Positions 1 through 13,661 of a stretch of 32,237 nt of DNA are shown piece after piece (within the stretch, counting starts at the first letter, position 1; each line of letters opens with the position of its first letter). Source of the DNA: Rubrivivax sp. (GTDB taxonomy: Bacteria; Pseudomonadota; Gammaproteobacteria; Burkholderiales; Burkholderiaceae_C); NCBI GenBank assembly GCA_019635285.1, contig JAHBZS010000053.1:1-32237 (forward strand), given 5' to 3'. The notes below the pieces were generated by a model. It did no database searches and was not told the DNA's origin. It saw nothing but the letters and a program-made list of their open reading frames with translations. The position numbers were made by a program, and so were the translations under genes.

Positions 1-1
1 G

Positions 2-595
2 CTGATGGCCGCGCAGCTACCGCCGGCGTGCCGCGCCGGCGCCGGCGACGCGGCACCGATCACCGGCTGGCTGCCGCGCGCCTTGGTGGCCGCCGAGGAT
101 GCGCACTTCTGGGAGCACCCGGGCTACGAGGTCGACTCGCTGCTCGCCGCCGCCGCACACAACCAGCACGCCGATGCGAGTCTGCGCGGCGCCAGCACCC
201 TGACGCAGCAGTTGGCCAAACTCACGGTCACCGGCGACGACCGCAGCGTCGCGCGCAAGCTGCGCGAGCTGCTGTACGCGGTGGAGATGGAGCGCACGCT
301 CGGCAAGGCACGCATCCTGCAGCTCTATCTGGCGCTGGCGCCGTGGGGCGACGGCGTGTGCGGCGCCGAGCGCGCGGCGCAGGTCTACCTCGGCAAGAGC
401 GCCTCGAAGGTCGGCCCGGTGTCGGCCGCCTGGCTGGTGAGCCTGCTGCGCAACCCCGACGCGCAATTGCGGCACTACGACGAAGCCAACGAGATCGATC
501 GCGAACGCGTGCGGCAGATCCTCGCCGGCATGCGGCCGATGACCGCCGCGCAACGCGCGCTGGCCAACGAGCAGGTGCAGGAGTGGCTGCCGTGA
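2..595 (+). CDS. Biosynthetic peptidoglycan transglycosylase (GT51), 5' end outside window
   Basis: This enzyme polymerises lipid II into glycan strands on the outer face of the inner membrane. The visible 197 codons carry the GT51 signature motifs in order: AAEDAHFWEHPG (catalytic Glu in the EDxxFxxHxG motif), RGASTLTQQLAK (the GxSTxTxQ motif), and RKLRELLYAVEMERTLGK with ILQLYL (second acidic residue). No transpeptidase domain follows, and the protein ends about 60 residues after the third motif. It is therefore a monofunctional MtgA-like enzyme, not a class A PBP. The frame is open to the window edge, and the first ATG (position 5) lacks the expected membrane anchor before the first motif, so the true start and transmembrane segment lie upstream. 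The GT51 assignment is strong; the exact paralogue is not determined. Confidence 0.88.
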   Translation: MMAAQLPPACRAGAGDAAPITGWLPRALVAAEDAHFWEHPGYEVDSLLAAAAHNQHADASLRGASTLTQQLAKLTVTGDDRSVARKLRELLYAVEMERTLGKARILQLYLALAPWGDGVCGAERAAQVYLGKSASKVGPVSAAWLVSLLRNPDAQLRHYDEANEIDRERVRQILAGMRPMTAAQRALANEQVQEWLP

Positions 596-628
596 GTTCC
601 ACCCTTGAACGGCCGCGGCGCGTCCCCA

Positions 629-656
629 ATTGCCCGCCGACGCTGTGCGGTAGCAT
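629..656 (+). promoter_or_regulatory. Possible promoter for lemA
   Basis: An ATTGCC (-35-like) and a TAGCAT (-10-like) hexamer are separated by 16 nt in the 86-nt gap before lemA. Start sites would fall about 25 nt before the ribosome binding site. Both hexamers are weak matches, so this is only a candidate. Confidence 0.25.
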
Positions 657-687
657 CCACGGCGCGTTGCACGTGGGGAGAATGATG

Positions 688-1320
688 ATGCTTCGGCAAT
701 CGCGATTGTGGGCCTGGCTGATCGCCGTGGCCGCCGTGCTCGGCCTGTCGGGCTGCGGCTACAACGACTTCCAGCGTCTCGACGAGCAGGTGAAGGCGTC
801 GTGGTCCGAGGTGCTCAACCAGTACCAGCGCCGCGCCGACCTGATCCCGAACATCGTCAACACGGTGAAGGGCGAGGCCGGGTTCGAGCAGGAGACGCTG
901 ACCAAGGTGATCGAGGCGCGCGCCAAGGCCACCAGCATCCAGGTGACGCCCGAGACGCTCAACGACCCGGCGGCGTTCAACAGGTTCCAGCAGGCGCAGG
1001 GCGAGCTGACCTCGGCGCTGTCGCGGCTGATCGCGGTGAGCGAGAACTACCCCAACCTCAAGGCCAACCAGGGCTTCCAGGACCTGCGCGTGCAGCTCGA
1101 AGGCACCGAGAACCGCATCACCGTGGCGCGCAACCGCTACATCAAGGCGGTCAACGACTACAACGTGCTGGCGCGCAGTTTCCCGACCAACCTGACGGCG
1201 ATGATCTTCAAGTACCCGGTCAAGGCCAACTTCACCGTGCAGAACGAGGCGCAGATCAGCGCACCGCCGGCGGTGAACTTCGACAAGGCCGCGCCGGCGG
1301 CACCCGCCGCGTCGCGGTGA
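688..1320 (+). CDS. lemA: LemA family lipoprotein
   Basis: LemA proteins are envelope proteins with a helical-bundle domain; their biochemical role is not settled. The N-terminus has a hydrophobic stretch followed by LSGC, a lipobox, so the mature protein is probably lipid-anchored with Cys as first residue. The family core follows: YNDFQRLDEQVKASWSEVLNQYQRRADLIPN, split here as YNDFQRLDEQVKASW and QRRADLIPN, then long amphipathic helices to about residue 185 and a Pro/Ala-rich tail. Three ATG codons sit in tandem at 682, 685 and 688. The GGGAG at 676-680 gives a 7-nt spacing only to 688, so that start was chosen. Two TPM-domain genes follow closely, the usual partners of lemA in Burkholderiales. 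Family assignment is firm. Confidence 0.93.
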   Translation: MLRQSRLWAWLIAVAAVLGLSGCGYNDFQRLDEQVKASWSEVLNQYQRRADLIPNIVNTVKGEAGFEQETLTKVIEARAKATSIQVTPETLNDPAAFNRFQQAQGELTSALSRLIAVSENYPNLKANQGFQDLRVQLEGTENRITVARNRYIKAVNDYNVLARSFPTNLTAMIFKYPVKANFTVQNEAQISAPPAVNFDKAAPAAPAASR

Positions 1321-1336
1321 CCTGAAGAGCCCGGCG

Positions 1337-2248
1337 ATGCCCGCCGTGCTGCGGCTGTTGCTGGCCGCCTGGCTGCTGGCCGGCTGGCTGCCGGCCTGGG
1401 CGCAGGACGTGCTGCCCGTGCCGGCGCTGACGGCACGGGTCATCGACCAGACCGGCACGCTGGACGCGTCGCAGCGCGCCGCGCTGGACGCCAAGCTCGC
1501 CGCCTTCGGGCAGGCCGCGGGGCCGCAGATCGTCGTGCTGATGGTGCCGACGACGCAGCCCGAGGACATTGCCGCCTACGCGCAGCGCGTCGCCGACAGC
1601 TGGAAGATCGGCCGGCGCGACGTGGGCGACGGGCTGCTGATCGTCGTCGCCAAGAACGACCGGCGCATCCGCATCGAGGTGGCCAAGGCGCTGGAAGGCG
1701 CGGTGCCCGACCTGGCGGCGCGGCTGATCATCGACCGCCAGATCAGCCCGGCCTTCCGCGCCGGCAATTTCGCCGGCGGGCTGGACGCCGGCATCGATGC
1801 GTTGATGGCGCGCATCAAGGGCGAAGGCCTGCCCGCGCCGCAGGCGCAGTCGCCGCGCGGGCCGCAGGAGGGCTCGTGGCAGGAGCTGCTGATGTTCTTC
1901 TTCGTCGCCGTGCCGGTGATCGGCGGCATCCTCAGCAAGGTGCTGGGCCGCCGGCTCGGCGCGCTGCTCACGGCCGGCGGCGCCGGCGCCGCCGCGTGGA
2001 TCGTCAGTGCCAGCGTGCTGATCGCCGGCGCGGCCGCGCTGATCACGCTGGTGGTGGTGGGCGTCATCGGCCTGGGCGCGCTGCAAGGAGGGGGCCTGGG
2101 GCGCGGGTCGCGCGGCGGCGGGCCCGTCATCTGGGGCGGCGGCGGGGGCTTCGGCCACGGCGGCGGCTTCGGCGGCGGGGGTGGGGGCGGCTTCGGTTCG
2201 GGCGGCGGCGGCGACTTCGGCGGCGGCGGCGCCTCGGGGGACTGGTAG
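1337..2248 (+). CDS. TPM-domain membrane protein (YgcG family) with Gly-rich tail
   Basis: A 303-residue envelope protein. Residues 1-22 are a signal peptide ending AWA. A TPM domain spans about 30-150, recognisable from VIDQTGTLDASQ, IVVLMVPTTQPEDI, VGDGLLIVVAKNDRRIRIEVA and GNFAGGLDAGIDALM. Hydrophobic segments lie around 178-245, and the last 50 residues are almost pure Gly with Phe and Ser. The family is known as TPM_phosphatase, but the activity is mainly inferred from plant homologues and is uncertain in bacteria. It starts 16 nt after lemA and its TAG stop abuts the next gene's ATG, so the three genes form one unit. The Gly-rich end, with its GGC/GGG runs, is repetitive DNA and may vary in length between strains. 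Confidence 0.88.
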   Translation: MPAVLRLLLAAWLLAGWLPAWAQDVLPVPALTARVIDQTGTLDASQRAALDAKLAAFGQAAGPQIVVLMVPTTQPEDIAAYAQRVADSWKIGRRDVGDGLLIVVAKNDRRIRIEVAKALEGAVPDLAARLIIDRQISPAFRAGNFAGGLDAGIDALMARIKGEGLPAPQAQSPRGPQEGSWQELLMFFFVAVPVIGGILSKVLGRRLGALLTAGGAGAAAWIVSASVLIAGAAALITLVVVGVIGLGALQGGGLGRGSRGGGPVIWGGGGGFGHGGGFGGGGGGGFGSGGGGDFGGGGASGDW

Positions 2249-2755
2249 ATGAACCGGCTGCTGCGCATCCTCCGCCACCGCTGGATCGACGAGACCGCCG
2301 CGCGGCGCGCGCTCGACGACGCCGCGCTGGCGCGGCTGGCCGAGCGCGTGCGCCACAGCGAGACGCGGCACAGCGGTGAGCTGCGGCTGTGCGTCGAGGC
2401 CGGCCTGCCCTGGTCCTACCTGTGGCGCCGGGCACCGCCGCGCGAGCGCGCGCTGGCCATGTTCGGCAAGCTGCGCGTCTGGGACACCGAACACAACAAC
2501 GGCGTGCTGATCTACCTGCTGCTGGCCGAGCATGCCATCGAGATCGTCGCCGACCGCGGCCTGGCGCGGTACGTGGCGCCCGAGCAGTGGGCGCGGCTGA
2601 CGCACACCATGTCGGCCGCCTTCAAGGCCGGCCGCTTCGAGGACGGGCTGGGCGAGGCCATCGACGCGGTGGAGCAGCTGCTCATACAACATTTCCCGCT
2701 GGCCGCCGGCGCGGCCAATCCGAACGAACTGCCCGACAGCCCTTTTGTCGGCTAG
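2249..2755 (+). CDS. Second TPM-domain protein, soluble short form
   Basis: A 168-residue protein with no signal peptide or membrane segment. The TPM fold is visible in SGELRLCVEAGLPWSYL, ALAMFGKLRVWDTEHNNGVL, IYLLLAEHAIEIVADRGLA and GRFEDGLGEAIDAVEQLL, which mirror the corresponding motifs of the upstream TPM gene. The ATG directly follows the upstream stop (TAGATGA), indicating translational coupling. Pairs of one exported Gly-rich and one short TPM protein next to lemA are a familiar arrangement in beta-proteobacteria. The function is not established; an envelope-maintenance role together with LemA is inference. Confidence 0.85.
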   Translation: MNRLLRILRHRWIDETAARRALDDAALARLAERVRHSETRHSGELRLCVEAGLPWSYLWRRAPPRERALAMFGKLRVWDTEHNNGVLIYLLLAEHAIEIVADRGLARYVAPEQWARLTHTMSAAFKAGRFEDGLGEAIDAVEQLLIQHFPLAAGAANPNELPDSPFVG

Positions 2756-2765
2756 ACCCTTTTTT
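2733..2765 (+). terminator. Hairpin plus T-tract after the lemA-TPM unit
   Basis: CCGACA (2733-2738) pairs with TGTCGG (2746-2751) across a 7-nt loop, and six T residues follow at 2760-2765. The 8-nt distance between stem and T-tract is longer than classical, so termination may be partial. The stem overlaps the end of the second TPM gene. Confidence 0.35.
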
Positions 2766-2778
2766 GCGAAACGGCGCC

Positions 2779-3918
2779 ATGAACAAATACCTTGCGGTAC
2801 TTCCGCTGATCCTCGGTTTGCTGGGCGCCGGCAGCAGCCGCGGCGCCGACGCGCCGCCCGCGCCGCCGGCGCTGCCTGCACTGCCGCTGGCCACTCAGCA
2901 GGCGATCGACCGCATCGTCCAGCAGCAGCTGAGCGCGCAGAACCTGCCGGGCGTGGCGGTGCTGGTGTCGATCCCGGGCCGCGGCGAGATGGTCAAGGCC
3001 TACGGCCTGGCGAACCTGCAGACGCGGCTGCCGCGCGATGCCGCCGAGCCCTTTCGCATCGCCAGCATCACCAAGACCTTCATCGGCACCGTCATCCTGC
3101 AGCTCGTCGACGACGGACGCCTCGCGCTGACGGACACGGTGTCGAAGTGGTACCCGACGTTTCCGAACGGCGACAAGATCACCGTGGACGACCTGCTGCG
3201 CATGCGCAGCGGCATCGCCGACTCGCTGGACGACACGTATCTGCAGGAGCTGTACGCCAATCCGACCGCTCCCGTGACGGCACGGCAGATGATCGACCGT
3301 GCCGCCGCGCGCGCGGCCGAGTTCAAGCCGCCCAACACCCAGACGCGTTACACCAACATCAACTTCGTGCTGCTGGAAGAAATCGCCCGCCGGGTGGCGG
3401 GCGAGGACATCCGCACGCTGCTGCAGCGGCGCATCTACGCGCCGCTGGGCATGACGCAGACGGTCTATCCGCGCGGCACCGAACTCGGTGGCACGAACCG
3501 CGGCTATCTCTTCAACCCGCGCACCTCGGCCTTCGAGGACCTGACGGTGCTCAACCCCGCCGGCGCGGGCGGGGCGGGCGCGATCATCTCGACGCTGGCG
3601 GATCTCAAGCGCTACGCACGCGCGCTGTGCACCGGCACGCTGCTGACGCCGGGCACGCAGGCGCGCAGGCTGCAGGGCACGCAGCTCACCGGCGAGCCGC
3701 CGTTCGTGCAATACGGCGCCGGCGTGCTCAAGCTCGGCCGCTTCTGCGGCCACAACGGCACGATCTTCGGCTTCAGCAGCGAGATGTTCTATCTGCCCGA
3801 GCAGGATGCCTTGGTCATCGTGAGCGTCAACCGGCTCGACCTCGACGACCACAGCCAATCCACCGAGCTGTTCCTGCTGCTGACGAGGGAGTTGTTTCCG
3901 CAGGACGTCAACTGGTAG
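2779..3918 (+). CDS. Secreted serine hydrolase, class C beta-lactamase/esterase fold
   Basis: A 379-residue exported enzyme of the beta-lactamase-like serine hydrolase family (Pfam Beta-lactamase). Residues 1-25 form a signal peptide. The SxxK nucleophile motif is S96-I-T-K99, the second motif is Y191-T-N193, and the third is HNG in CGHNGTIFGF, replacing the KTG of true class C enzymes. HxG at this position is common in D-aminopeptidases, esterases and EstB-type proteins, so antibiotic hydrolysis should not be assumed. Core motifs such as DDGRLALTDTVSKW and DDLLRMRSGI are typical. No strong Shine-Dalgarno is visible before the ATG. It lies 23 nt after the second TPM gene and converges with ppk2. 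Confidence 0.87.
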   Translation: MNKYLAVLPLILGLLGAGSSRGADAPPAPPALPALPLATQQAIDRIVQQQLSAQNLPGVAVLVSIPGRGEMVKAYGLANLQTRLPRDAAEPFRIASITKTFIGTVILQLVDDGRLALTDTVSKWYPTFPNGDKITVDDLLRMRSGIADSLDDTYLQELYANPTAPVTARQMIDRAAARAAEFKPPNTQTRYTNINFVLLEEIARRVAGEDIRTLLQRRIYAPLGMTQTVYPRGTELGGTNRGYLFNPRTSAFEDLTVLNPAGAGGAGAIISTLADLKRYARALCTGTLLTPGTQARRLQGTQLTGEPPFVQYGAGVLKLGRFCGHNGTIFGFSSEMFYLPEQDALVIVSVNRLDLDDHSQSTELFLLLTRELFPQDVNW

Positions 3919-3980
3919 CGCCAAGCCCGGCTGCGGGGCCGTGCTCGTCGCCGGGCGGCCGGGTGGCCGGGTGGCAGTCG

Positions 3981-4009
3981 GCCTCCCTAGGCGAAAGCCC
4001 TGAGGAGGC
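3981..4009. terminator. Shared hairpin between convergent ppk2 and serine hydrolase genes
   Basis: GCCTCC (3981-3986) pairs with GGAGGC (4004-4009), and an inner GGC-GAAA-GCC hairpin caps it with a GNRA tetraloop. It lies 5 nt beyond the ppk2 stop and about 60 nt beyond the hydrolase stop. There is no U-tract on either side, so it may act as a 3' stabilising hairpin or Rho-assisted end. Confidence 0.45.
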
Positions 4010-4014
4010 TGCCG

Positions 4015-4797
4015 CTAGACGCTTTTGATCGGCTTGAGCGGCCCGTGGAAGCGCTCGCGCTTGAGTTTGCCGGGCAGGATCGGGAAGTCGATCTGCGGTT
4101 CGGGCAGGTGCGTGTCGGGCACCCGGTTCAGCAGGTGGTGGATCAGCGTCAGCCGGCCGCGCCGCTGGTCGTTGAAGTCGACCAAGGTCCAGGGCGCGTA
4201 GCGCTTGTGCGTGGCCTGCAGCATGCGGTCGCGCGCGCGGCCGTAGGCCTCGTACTTCTGCCGCGCCTGCAGGTCCACCGGCGACAGCTTCCAGCGCTTC
4301 AGCGGGTCGTTCAGGCGCTCGGCGAAGCGCTCTTCCTGCTGCGCCTGGTCCACCGTCAGCCAGTACTTGAACAGCAGGATGCCGTCGTCGACCAGCAGCT
4401 TCTCGAACACCGGTGCCTGGCGCAGGAAAGCCTCGGTCTGCTCGGGCGTGCAGTAGCCCATCACCGGCTCGACGCCGGCGCGGTTGTACCAGCTGCGGTC
4501 GAAGAGCACGATCTCGCCGGCCGCCGGCAGATACGGCACGTAGCGCTGGAAGTACCACTGCGTGGCTTCGCGCTCGGTGGGCTTGGACAGCGCCACGGTC
4601 TTGCACACGCGCGGCGACAGCGCGCCGGCGATGGCCGAGATGACGCCGCCCTTGCCGGCGGTGTCGCGGCCCTCGATCAGCACCAGCATGCGCCGGCCGG
4701 TGTGCTGCAGCCAGCGCGAGAGCTGGTTCAGCTCGATCTGCAGCTGCTCCAGGCGCGCCTGGTAGTCGCTGCGCCCGAGCTTGTCCTTGGCGCCCAT
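4015..4797 (-). CDS. ppk2: Polyphosphate kinase 2 (class I PPK2)
   Basis: PPK2 enzymes transfer phosphate between polyphosphate and nucleotides in the cytoplasm; class I members mainly interconvert NDP and NTP. The 260-residue protein is a single PPK2 domain with Walker A EGRDTAGKGG (42-51), the lid-region KPTEREATQWYFQRY, and Walker B LFDRSWYNRAGVE (98-110). KYWLTVDQAQQEERFAER and LNDPLKRWKLSP follow, all class features. It starts 19 nt behind atpC with no terminator between them, so it is probably the tenth gene of the atp operon. The upstream GGAC is a weak ribosome binding site. Identity is firm; the preferred direction and nucleotide are not readable from sequence. Confidence 0.93.
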   Translation of the reverse strand: MGAKDKLGRSDYQARLEQLQIELNQLSRWLQHTGRRMLVLIEGRDTAGKGGVISAIAGALSPRVCKTVALSKPTEREATQWYFQRYVPYLPAAGEIVLFDRSWYNRAGVEPVMGYCTPEQTEAFLRQAPVFEKLLVDDGILLFKYWLTVDQAQQEERFAERLNDPLKRWKLSPVDLQARQKYEAYGRARDRMLQATHKRYAPWTLVDFNDQRRGRLTLIHHLLNRVPDTHLPEPQIDFPILPGKLKRERFHGPLKPIKSV

Positions 4798-4816
4798 GAC
4801 GGGTCCGCGGCGCGGG

Positions 4817-5233
4817 CTACTTCTTGCGGAACTTGCGCAACGCGGCGATCTGCGCGGCCATCGCGGCGAACTCGCCCTGCGCCTTGGCGAAGTCGATGTC
4901 GCTGGACGCGTTCTTCATCGCGTCTTCGGCCTGCTTGCGCGCTTCCAAGGCCTTGGCCTCGTCGAGGTCGTGGCCGCGGATGGCGGTGTCGGCGAGCACG
5001 GTGACGGCCCCCGGCTGGACTTCCAGGATGCCGCCGGCGACGAAGACGAATTCCTCTTCGTCGTTGTCGGCGCGGATGATGCGCACCGCACCCGGCTTGA
5101 TGCGCGTGATCAGCGGCGTGTGCCGCGGATAGATGCCGAGCTCACCCATCTCGCCGGGCAAGGCGACGAACTTGGCGTCGCCCGAGAAGATGCTCTCCTC
5201 GGCGGACACCACATCGACGTGCAGCGTGGCCAT
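4817..5233 (-). CDS. atpC: ATP synthase F1 subunit epsilon
   Basis: The epsilon subunit links the gamma rotor shaft to the c-ring and can inhibit ATP hydrolysis. The 138-residue length is standard. The N-terminal beta-sandwich carries [20 protein letters not shown] and [16 protein letters not shown]; the C-terminal helical hairpin begins near [15 protein letters not shown] and ends with RKFRKK. AAGGAAAG lies before the ATG. It is the last of the nine canonical atp genes, with 21 nt to atpD and 19 nt to ppk2. Confidence 0.96.
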   Translation of the reverse strand: MATLHVDVVSAEESIFSGDAKFVALPGEMGELGIYPRHTPLITRIKPGAVRIIRADNDEEEFVFVAGGILEVQPGAVTVLADTAIRGHDLDEAKALEARKQAEDAMKNASSDIDFAKAQGEFAAMAAQIAALRKFRKK

Positions 5234-5254
5234 GTGCTTTCCTTGGTCGACGGC

Positions 5255-9167
<3,913 letters not shown>

Positions 9168-9198
9168 GACTCTTCTCCGTTGGACGACGTGAGGGCCT

Positions 9199-9738
9199 TC
9201 AGGCCGTCAACGCCACTCTCATCTGTTCGAGGCGGGCCTTGACCGAGGTGTCCAGCACCTCGTCGCCGACCACCACGCGGATGCCGCCGATCAGCTCGGG
9301 ATCGATGACCACGTGGACATTGAGCTTGCGCTTGAAGCGCCGCTCCAGCGCCGCCACCACCTCGTTGAGCTGCGGCAGCTCGATGACGAAGGCGCTGTAG
9401 ATGGTGGCGTCGTACACGCCGCTGCGCGCGTTGACCAGCGCGCCGTACTGCGCGGCGATCTCGGGCAGCGCGGCCAGGCGGCCGTTGTCGATCACGGTGC
9501 GCAGCAGGTTGCCGACCTTGGCGTCGAGCGACACGCCCTTCTGCAGCGCAATGCCGGCGACCAGATCGAAGACCTGCGCCGGCACGACCTTGGGGTCGTC
9601 GGCAAACTGCCGCAGCTGCTCGTCGGAAGCCAGCTGCGCCAGCGCGGACACCTGGTCCTTCAGCGCGGCAGCATCGGCGCCGGCGGCCTTGAACAAGGCC
9701 TCGGCATAGGGGCGGGCAATGGTGGCGATCTCGGCCAT
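9199..9738 (-). CDS. atpH: ATP synthase F1 subunit delta
   Basis: The stator-cap subunit joining the b-dimer to the top of F1, 179 residues. It begins with [12 protein letters not shown], the OSCP/delta signature, and ends with [20 protein letters not shown], the conserved C-terminal motif. It lies 16 nt downstream of atpF and 31 nt upstream of atpA. Confidence 0.95.
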   Translation of the reverse strand: MAEIATIARPYAEALFKAAGADAAALKDQVSALAQLASDEQLRQFADDPKVVPAQVFDLVAGIALQKGVSLDAKVGNLLRTVIDNGRLAALPEIAAQYGALVNARSGVYDATIYSAFVIELPQLNEVVAALERRFKRKLNVHVVIDPELIGGIRVVVGDEVLDTSVKARLEQMRVALTA

Positions 9739-9754
9739 GATGTTCAGCGCCCGA

Positions 9755-10225
9755 TCAAAGCTCGGCCTTGAGCCGGTTCAATAGCTCGGCGTGCACAGCC
9801 GGATTGACCTCGCGCTTCAGGATCGATTCGGCGCCCTTGACGGCCAGCGCGGCGACCTGCTCACGCAGCGTCTCGCGTGCCTTGGTGGCTTCCTGCTCGG
9901 CCTCGGCCCGGGCGGCGGCGACGATCTTCGCGCCTTCTTCGTTGGCGCGGCCCTTGGCTTCCTCGATCATCGACTGCGCCAGACGCTCGGCATCGGCCAG
10001 GCGCTGCGCCGCGTCGTTGCGCGCCGCGGACAGCTGTTCTTCGACGCGCTTGTTGGCCTGGGCCAGTTCGGCCTTGGCCTTGTCGGCGGCGGACAGGCCG
10101 TCGGCGATCTTCTTCGCACGCTCGTCCAGCGCGGCCGTGATCGGCGGCCAGACGAACTTCATCGTGAACCAGACCAGGATCGCGAAGACGATCATCTGGA
10201 AGAAGAGAGTGGCGTTGATGCTCAC
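9755..10225 (-). CDS. atpF: ATP synthase F0 subunit b
   Basis: The peripheral stalk subunit, 156 residues. A single N-terminal membrane helix ([19 protein letters not shown]) is followed by a long charged coiled coil rich in Ala, Glu, Lys and Arg. The start codon is GTG (GTGAGCATCAACGCC), the only atp gene here without ATG; GAGG lies 9 nt upstream. This may tune its translation, since the b subunit is needed in only two copies. The 77-nt gap to atpE is the longest in the operon and shows no clear hairpin. Confidence 0.95.
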   Translation of the reverse strand: MSINATLFFQMIVFAILVWFTMKFVWPPITAALDERAKKIADGLSAADKAKAELAQANKRVEEQLSAARNDAAQRLADAERLAQSMIEEAKGRANEEGAKIVAAARAEAEQEATKARETLREQVAALAVKGAESILKREVNPAVHAELLNRLKAEL

Positions 10226-10302
10226 TGCGGTGACCTCGTCATGGGGTGACCCTCAGGCAGCGGTCGCGGACCGCCGCCTGCCGGACCGAAGCAACGGTGG
10301 AA

Positions 10303-11966
<1,664 letters not shown>

Positions 11967-12000
11967 GAGATTCCTACCGCGTTTCCAGCAAAGCCTCGGG

Positions 12001-12006
12001 ATTATA
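12001..12006 (-). promoter_or_regulatory. -10 box of the atp operon promoter
   Basis: On the minus strand a perfect TATAAT lies 34 nt upstream of the atpI ATG, in the only substantial gap before the operon. The -35 position (CTGTCC or nearby) matches the consensus poorly, and two GC-rich hairpins occupy it. A strong -10 with a weak -35 suggests dependence on a factor or on the hairpin context. Confidence 0.55.
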
Positions 12007-12008
12007 CG

Positions 12009-12039
12009 TGCCCCTCCGCGGGGCAGGACAGCCCCTGTC
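12009..12039 (-). terminator. Two adjacent hairpins between glpD and the atp promoter
   Basis: TGCCCC/GGGGCA (12009-12014 with 12020-12025, 5-nt loop) is followed directly by GACAG/CTGTC (12027-12031 with 12035-12039, 3-nt loop). They lie 18-50 nt beyond the glpD stop and just upstream of the atp -10 box. There is no T-tract, so they may end glpD transcription with Rho or insulate the atp promoter. Confidence 0.33.
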
Positions 12040-12056
12040 GCGGCGCGTTCGCGGCG

Positions 12057-13655
12057 CTACGGCAGCGTGCGGTAACGCAGCGCCAGCGCGTCGAAGTCCG
12101 CGCGCTCGCGCGCGCCGGGCGGCCGCCCCAGTTCCTGCGCGATCAGCTCGGCCACCGGCGCGGCGGCCTCGGCCGCGCGCGCCGCGTCCAGGAACAGCAG
12201 CCGCGAGCGCCGCGCCAGCACGTCCTCGATGCCGCGCGCCATCTCGTAGCGCAGCGCAAAGCGCACCATCGCCTCGCTCAACCCGCCTTGCCCCGATTCG
12301 GCGTCGCGCCACAGCCAGCGGTCGGCGCCGGGCAGGCTGCGCAGCAGCGCCGCCTCGCTGCCGTACAGGTGCTCGCCGGGCGGCTCGGCCAGCGAACGGC
12401 CCGGCGCCGCGCCGACCAGCGGCAACCGCGCGGTGACGCCCCCGGGCCGCCGCGGCAGCGCGCCGCTGGCCATGCAGCGGTCGAGCACGTCCTCGGCCAT
12501 CGCCCGGTAGGTGGTCCATTTGCCGCCGGTCACCGTGACCAGGCCGGAGCGCGCGACGATCACCGTGTGTTCGCGCGACAGCGCCTTGGTGTTGTCGCCC
12601 TCGTCGTCCGGCGGCTTGACCAGCGGGCGCAGACCGACCCAGACCGAGCGCACGTCGGCGCGCGTCGGCGCCCGCGCCAGGCAGCGCCCGGCCTCGCGCA
12701 GGATGAAGTCCACCTCCTCGCGGAACGGCGTGGGCTCGCGCGCCAGGTCGTGGCGCGGCGTGTCGGTGGTGCCCAGCAGCGTCTTGCCCAGCCACGGCAC
12801 GGCAAACAGCACGCGGCCGTCGCTGGTCTTGGGCACCATCAGCGCATGCGTGCCGGGCAGGAACGCGCGGTCCACCACCAGGTGCACGCCCTGGCTGGGC
12901 GCGACCATCGGCGGCCGCGGCGGCGCGTCGCGGTCGCGGTCCATGTCGCGCACCGCATCCACCCACACGCCGGCGGCATTGACCACGCAGCGCGCGCGCA
13001 GCGTGACGCTCTCGCCGCTTTCGGCATCGCGGGCCTGTAGCCCGCGCACCTTGCCGCCGTCTAGCAGCAGCCCGGTCACCGCGCAATGGTTCAGCAGCAC
13101 GGCGCCGCGGTCGATCGCGGTGCGCGCCAACAGCACCGCCAGCCGCGCGTCGTCGAACTGGCCGTCCCAGTAGCGAATGCCACCCACCAGCCCCTGGCGG
13201 CGCACGGTCGGCAGCAGCTGCTGCGTGCGGCCCGGCGACAGCATCTCGGTCGGCCCCAGGCCGTGGCGCCCGGCCAGCACGTCGTAGGCCTTCAGCCCGG
13301 CGCCATAGAAGGGCAGGTCGAGCAGCCGGTAGGCCGGCACCACGAAGCCCAGCCGCTGCGCCACCTGAGGCGCATTCGCGAGCAGCGTGCTGCGCTCGTG
13401 CAGCGCCTCGTGCACCAGGCCGATGTCGCCCTGCGCCAGGTAGCGCACGCCGCCGTGCACCAGCTTGGTGGCGCGCGACGACGTGCCCTTGGCGAAGTCC
13501 TCGCTGTCCAGCAGCGCCACCGAGAAGCCGCGCGCTGCGGCGTCCAGCGCGACGCCCAGCCCGGTGGCGCCGCCGCCGATCACCGCCAGGTCCCACTCGC
13601 GCGCCTCGCGCAGCCGGGCCAGCAGCCGGCCGCGCTCGAAGGCGTCGGCATTCAC
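12057..13655 (-). CDS. glpD: Glycerol-3-phosphate dehydrogenase, aerobic FAD-dependent
   Basis: Oxidises sn-glycerol-3-phosphate to dihydroxyacetone phosphate at the inner membrane and passes electrons to quinone. The FAD-binding GGGATG is at about 27-32, followed by the family motif TSSRATKLVHGGVRYL (58-73). A second conserved block is SQGVHLVVDRAFLPG, and the C-terminal DAO_C domain includes TVTGGKWTTYR. I chose the GTG at 13655 (532 residues). Upstream the frame is open only through repeat DNA that encodes a repeated Pro/Ala/Arg-rich peptide, and AGGG precedes the GTG with good spacing. It is the last gene of the b561-GNAT-aldolase-galM run, separated from galM by the repeat array. Confidence 0.92.
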   Translation of the reverse strand: MNADAFERGRLLARLREAREWDLAVIGGGATGLGVALDAAARGFSVALLDSEDFAKGTSSRATKLVHGGVRYLAQGDIGLVHEALHERSTLLANAPQVAQRLGFVVPAYRLLDLPFYGAGLKAYDVLAGRHGLGPTEMLSPGRTQQLLPTVRRQGLVGGIRYWDGQFDDARLAVLLARTAIDRGAVLLNHCAVTGLLLDGGKVRGLQARDAESGESVTLRARCVVNAAGVWVDAVRDMDRDRDAPPRPPMVAPSQGVHLVVDRAFLPGTHALMVPKTSDGRVLFAVPWLGKTLLGTTDTPRHDLAREPTPFREEVDFILREAGRCLARAPTRADVRSVWVGLRPLVKPPDDEGDNTKALSREHTVIVARSGLVTVTGGKWTTYRAMAEDVLDRCMASGALPRRPGGVTARLPLVGAAPGRSLAEPPGEHLYGSEAALLRSLPGADRWLWRDAESGQGGLSEAMVRFALRYEMARGIEDVLARRSRLLFLDAARAAEAAAPVAELIAQELGRPPGARERADFDALALRYRTLP

Positions 13656-13661
13656 CTGCGG

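Noticed and set aside
2779-3918. Antibiotic-resistance class C beta-lactamase
   Set aside because: SxxK and YxN are present, but the third motif is HNG, not KTG, which fits esterase/peptidase-like relatives as well or better.
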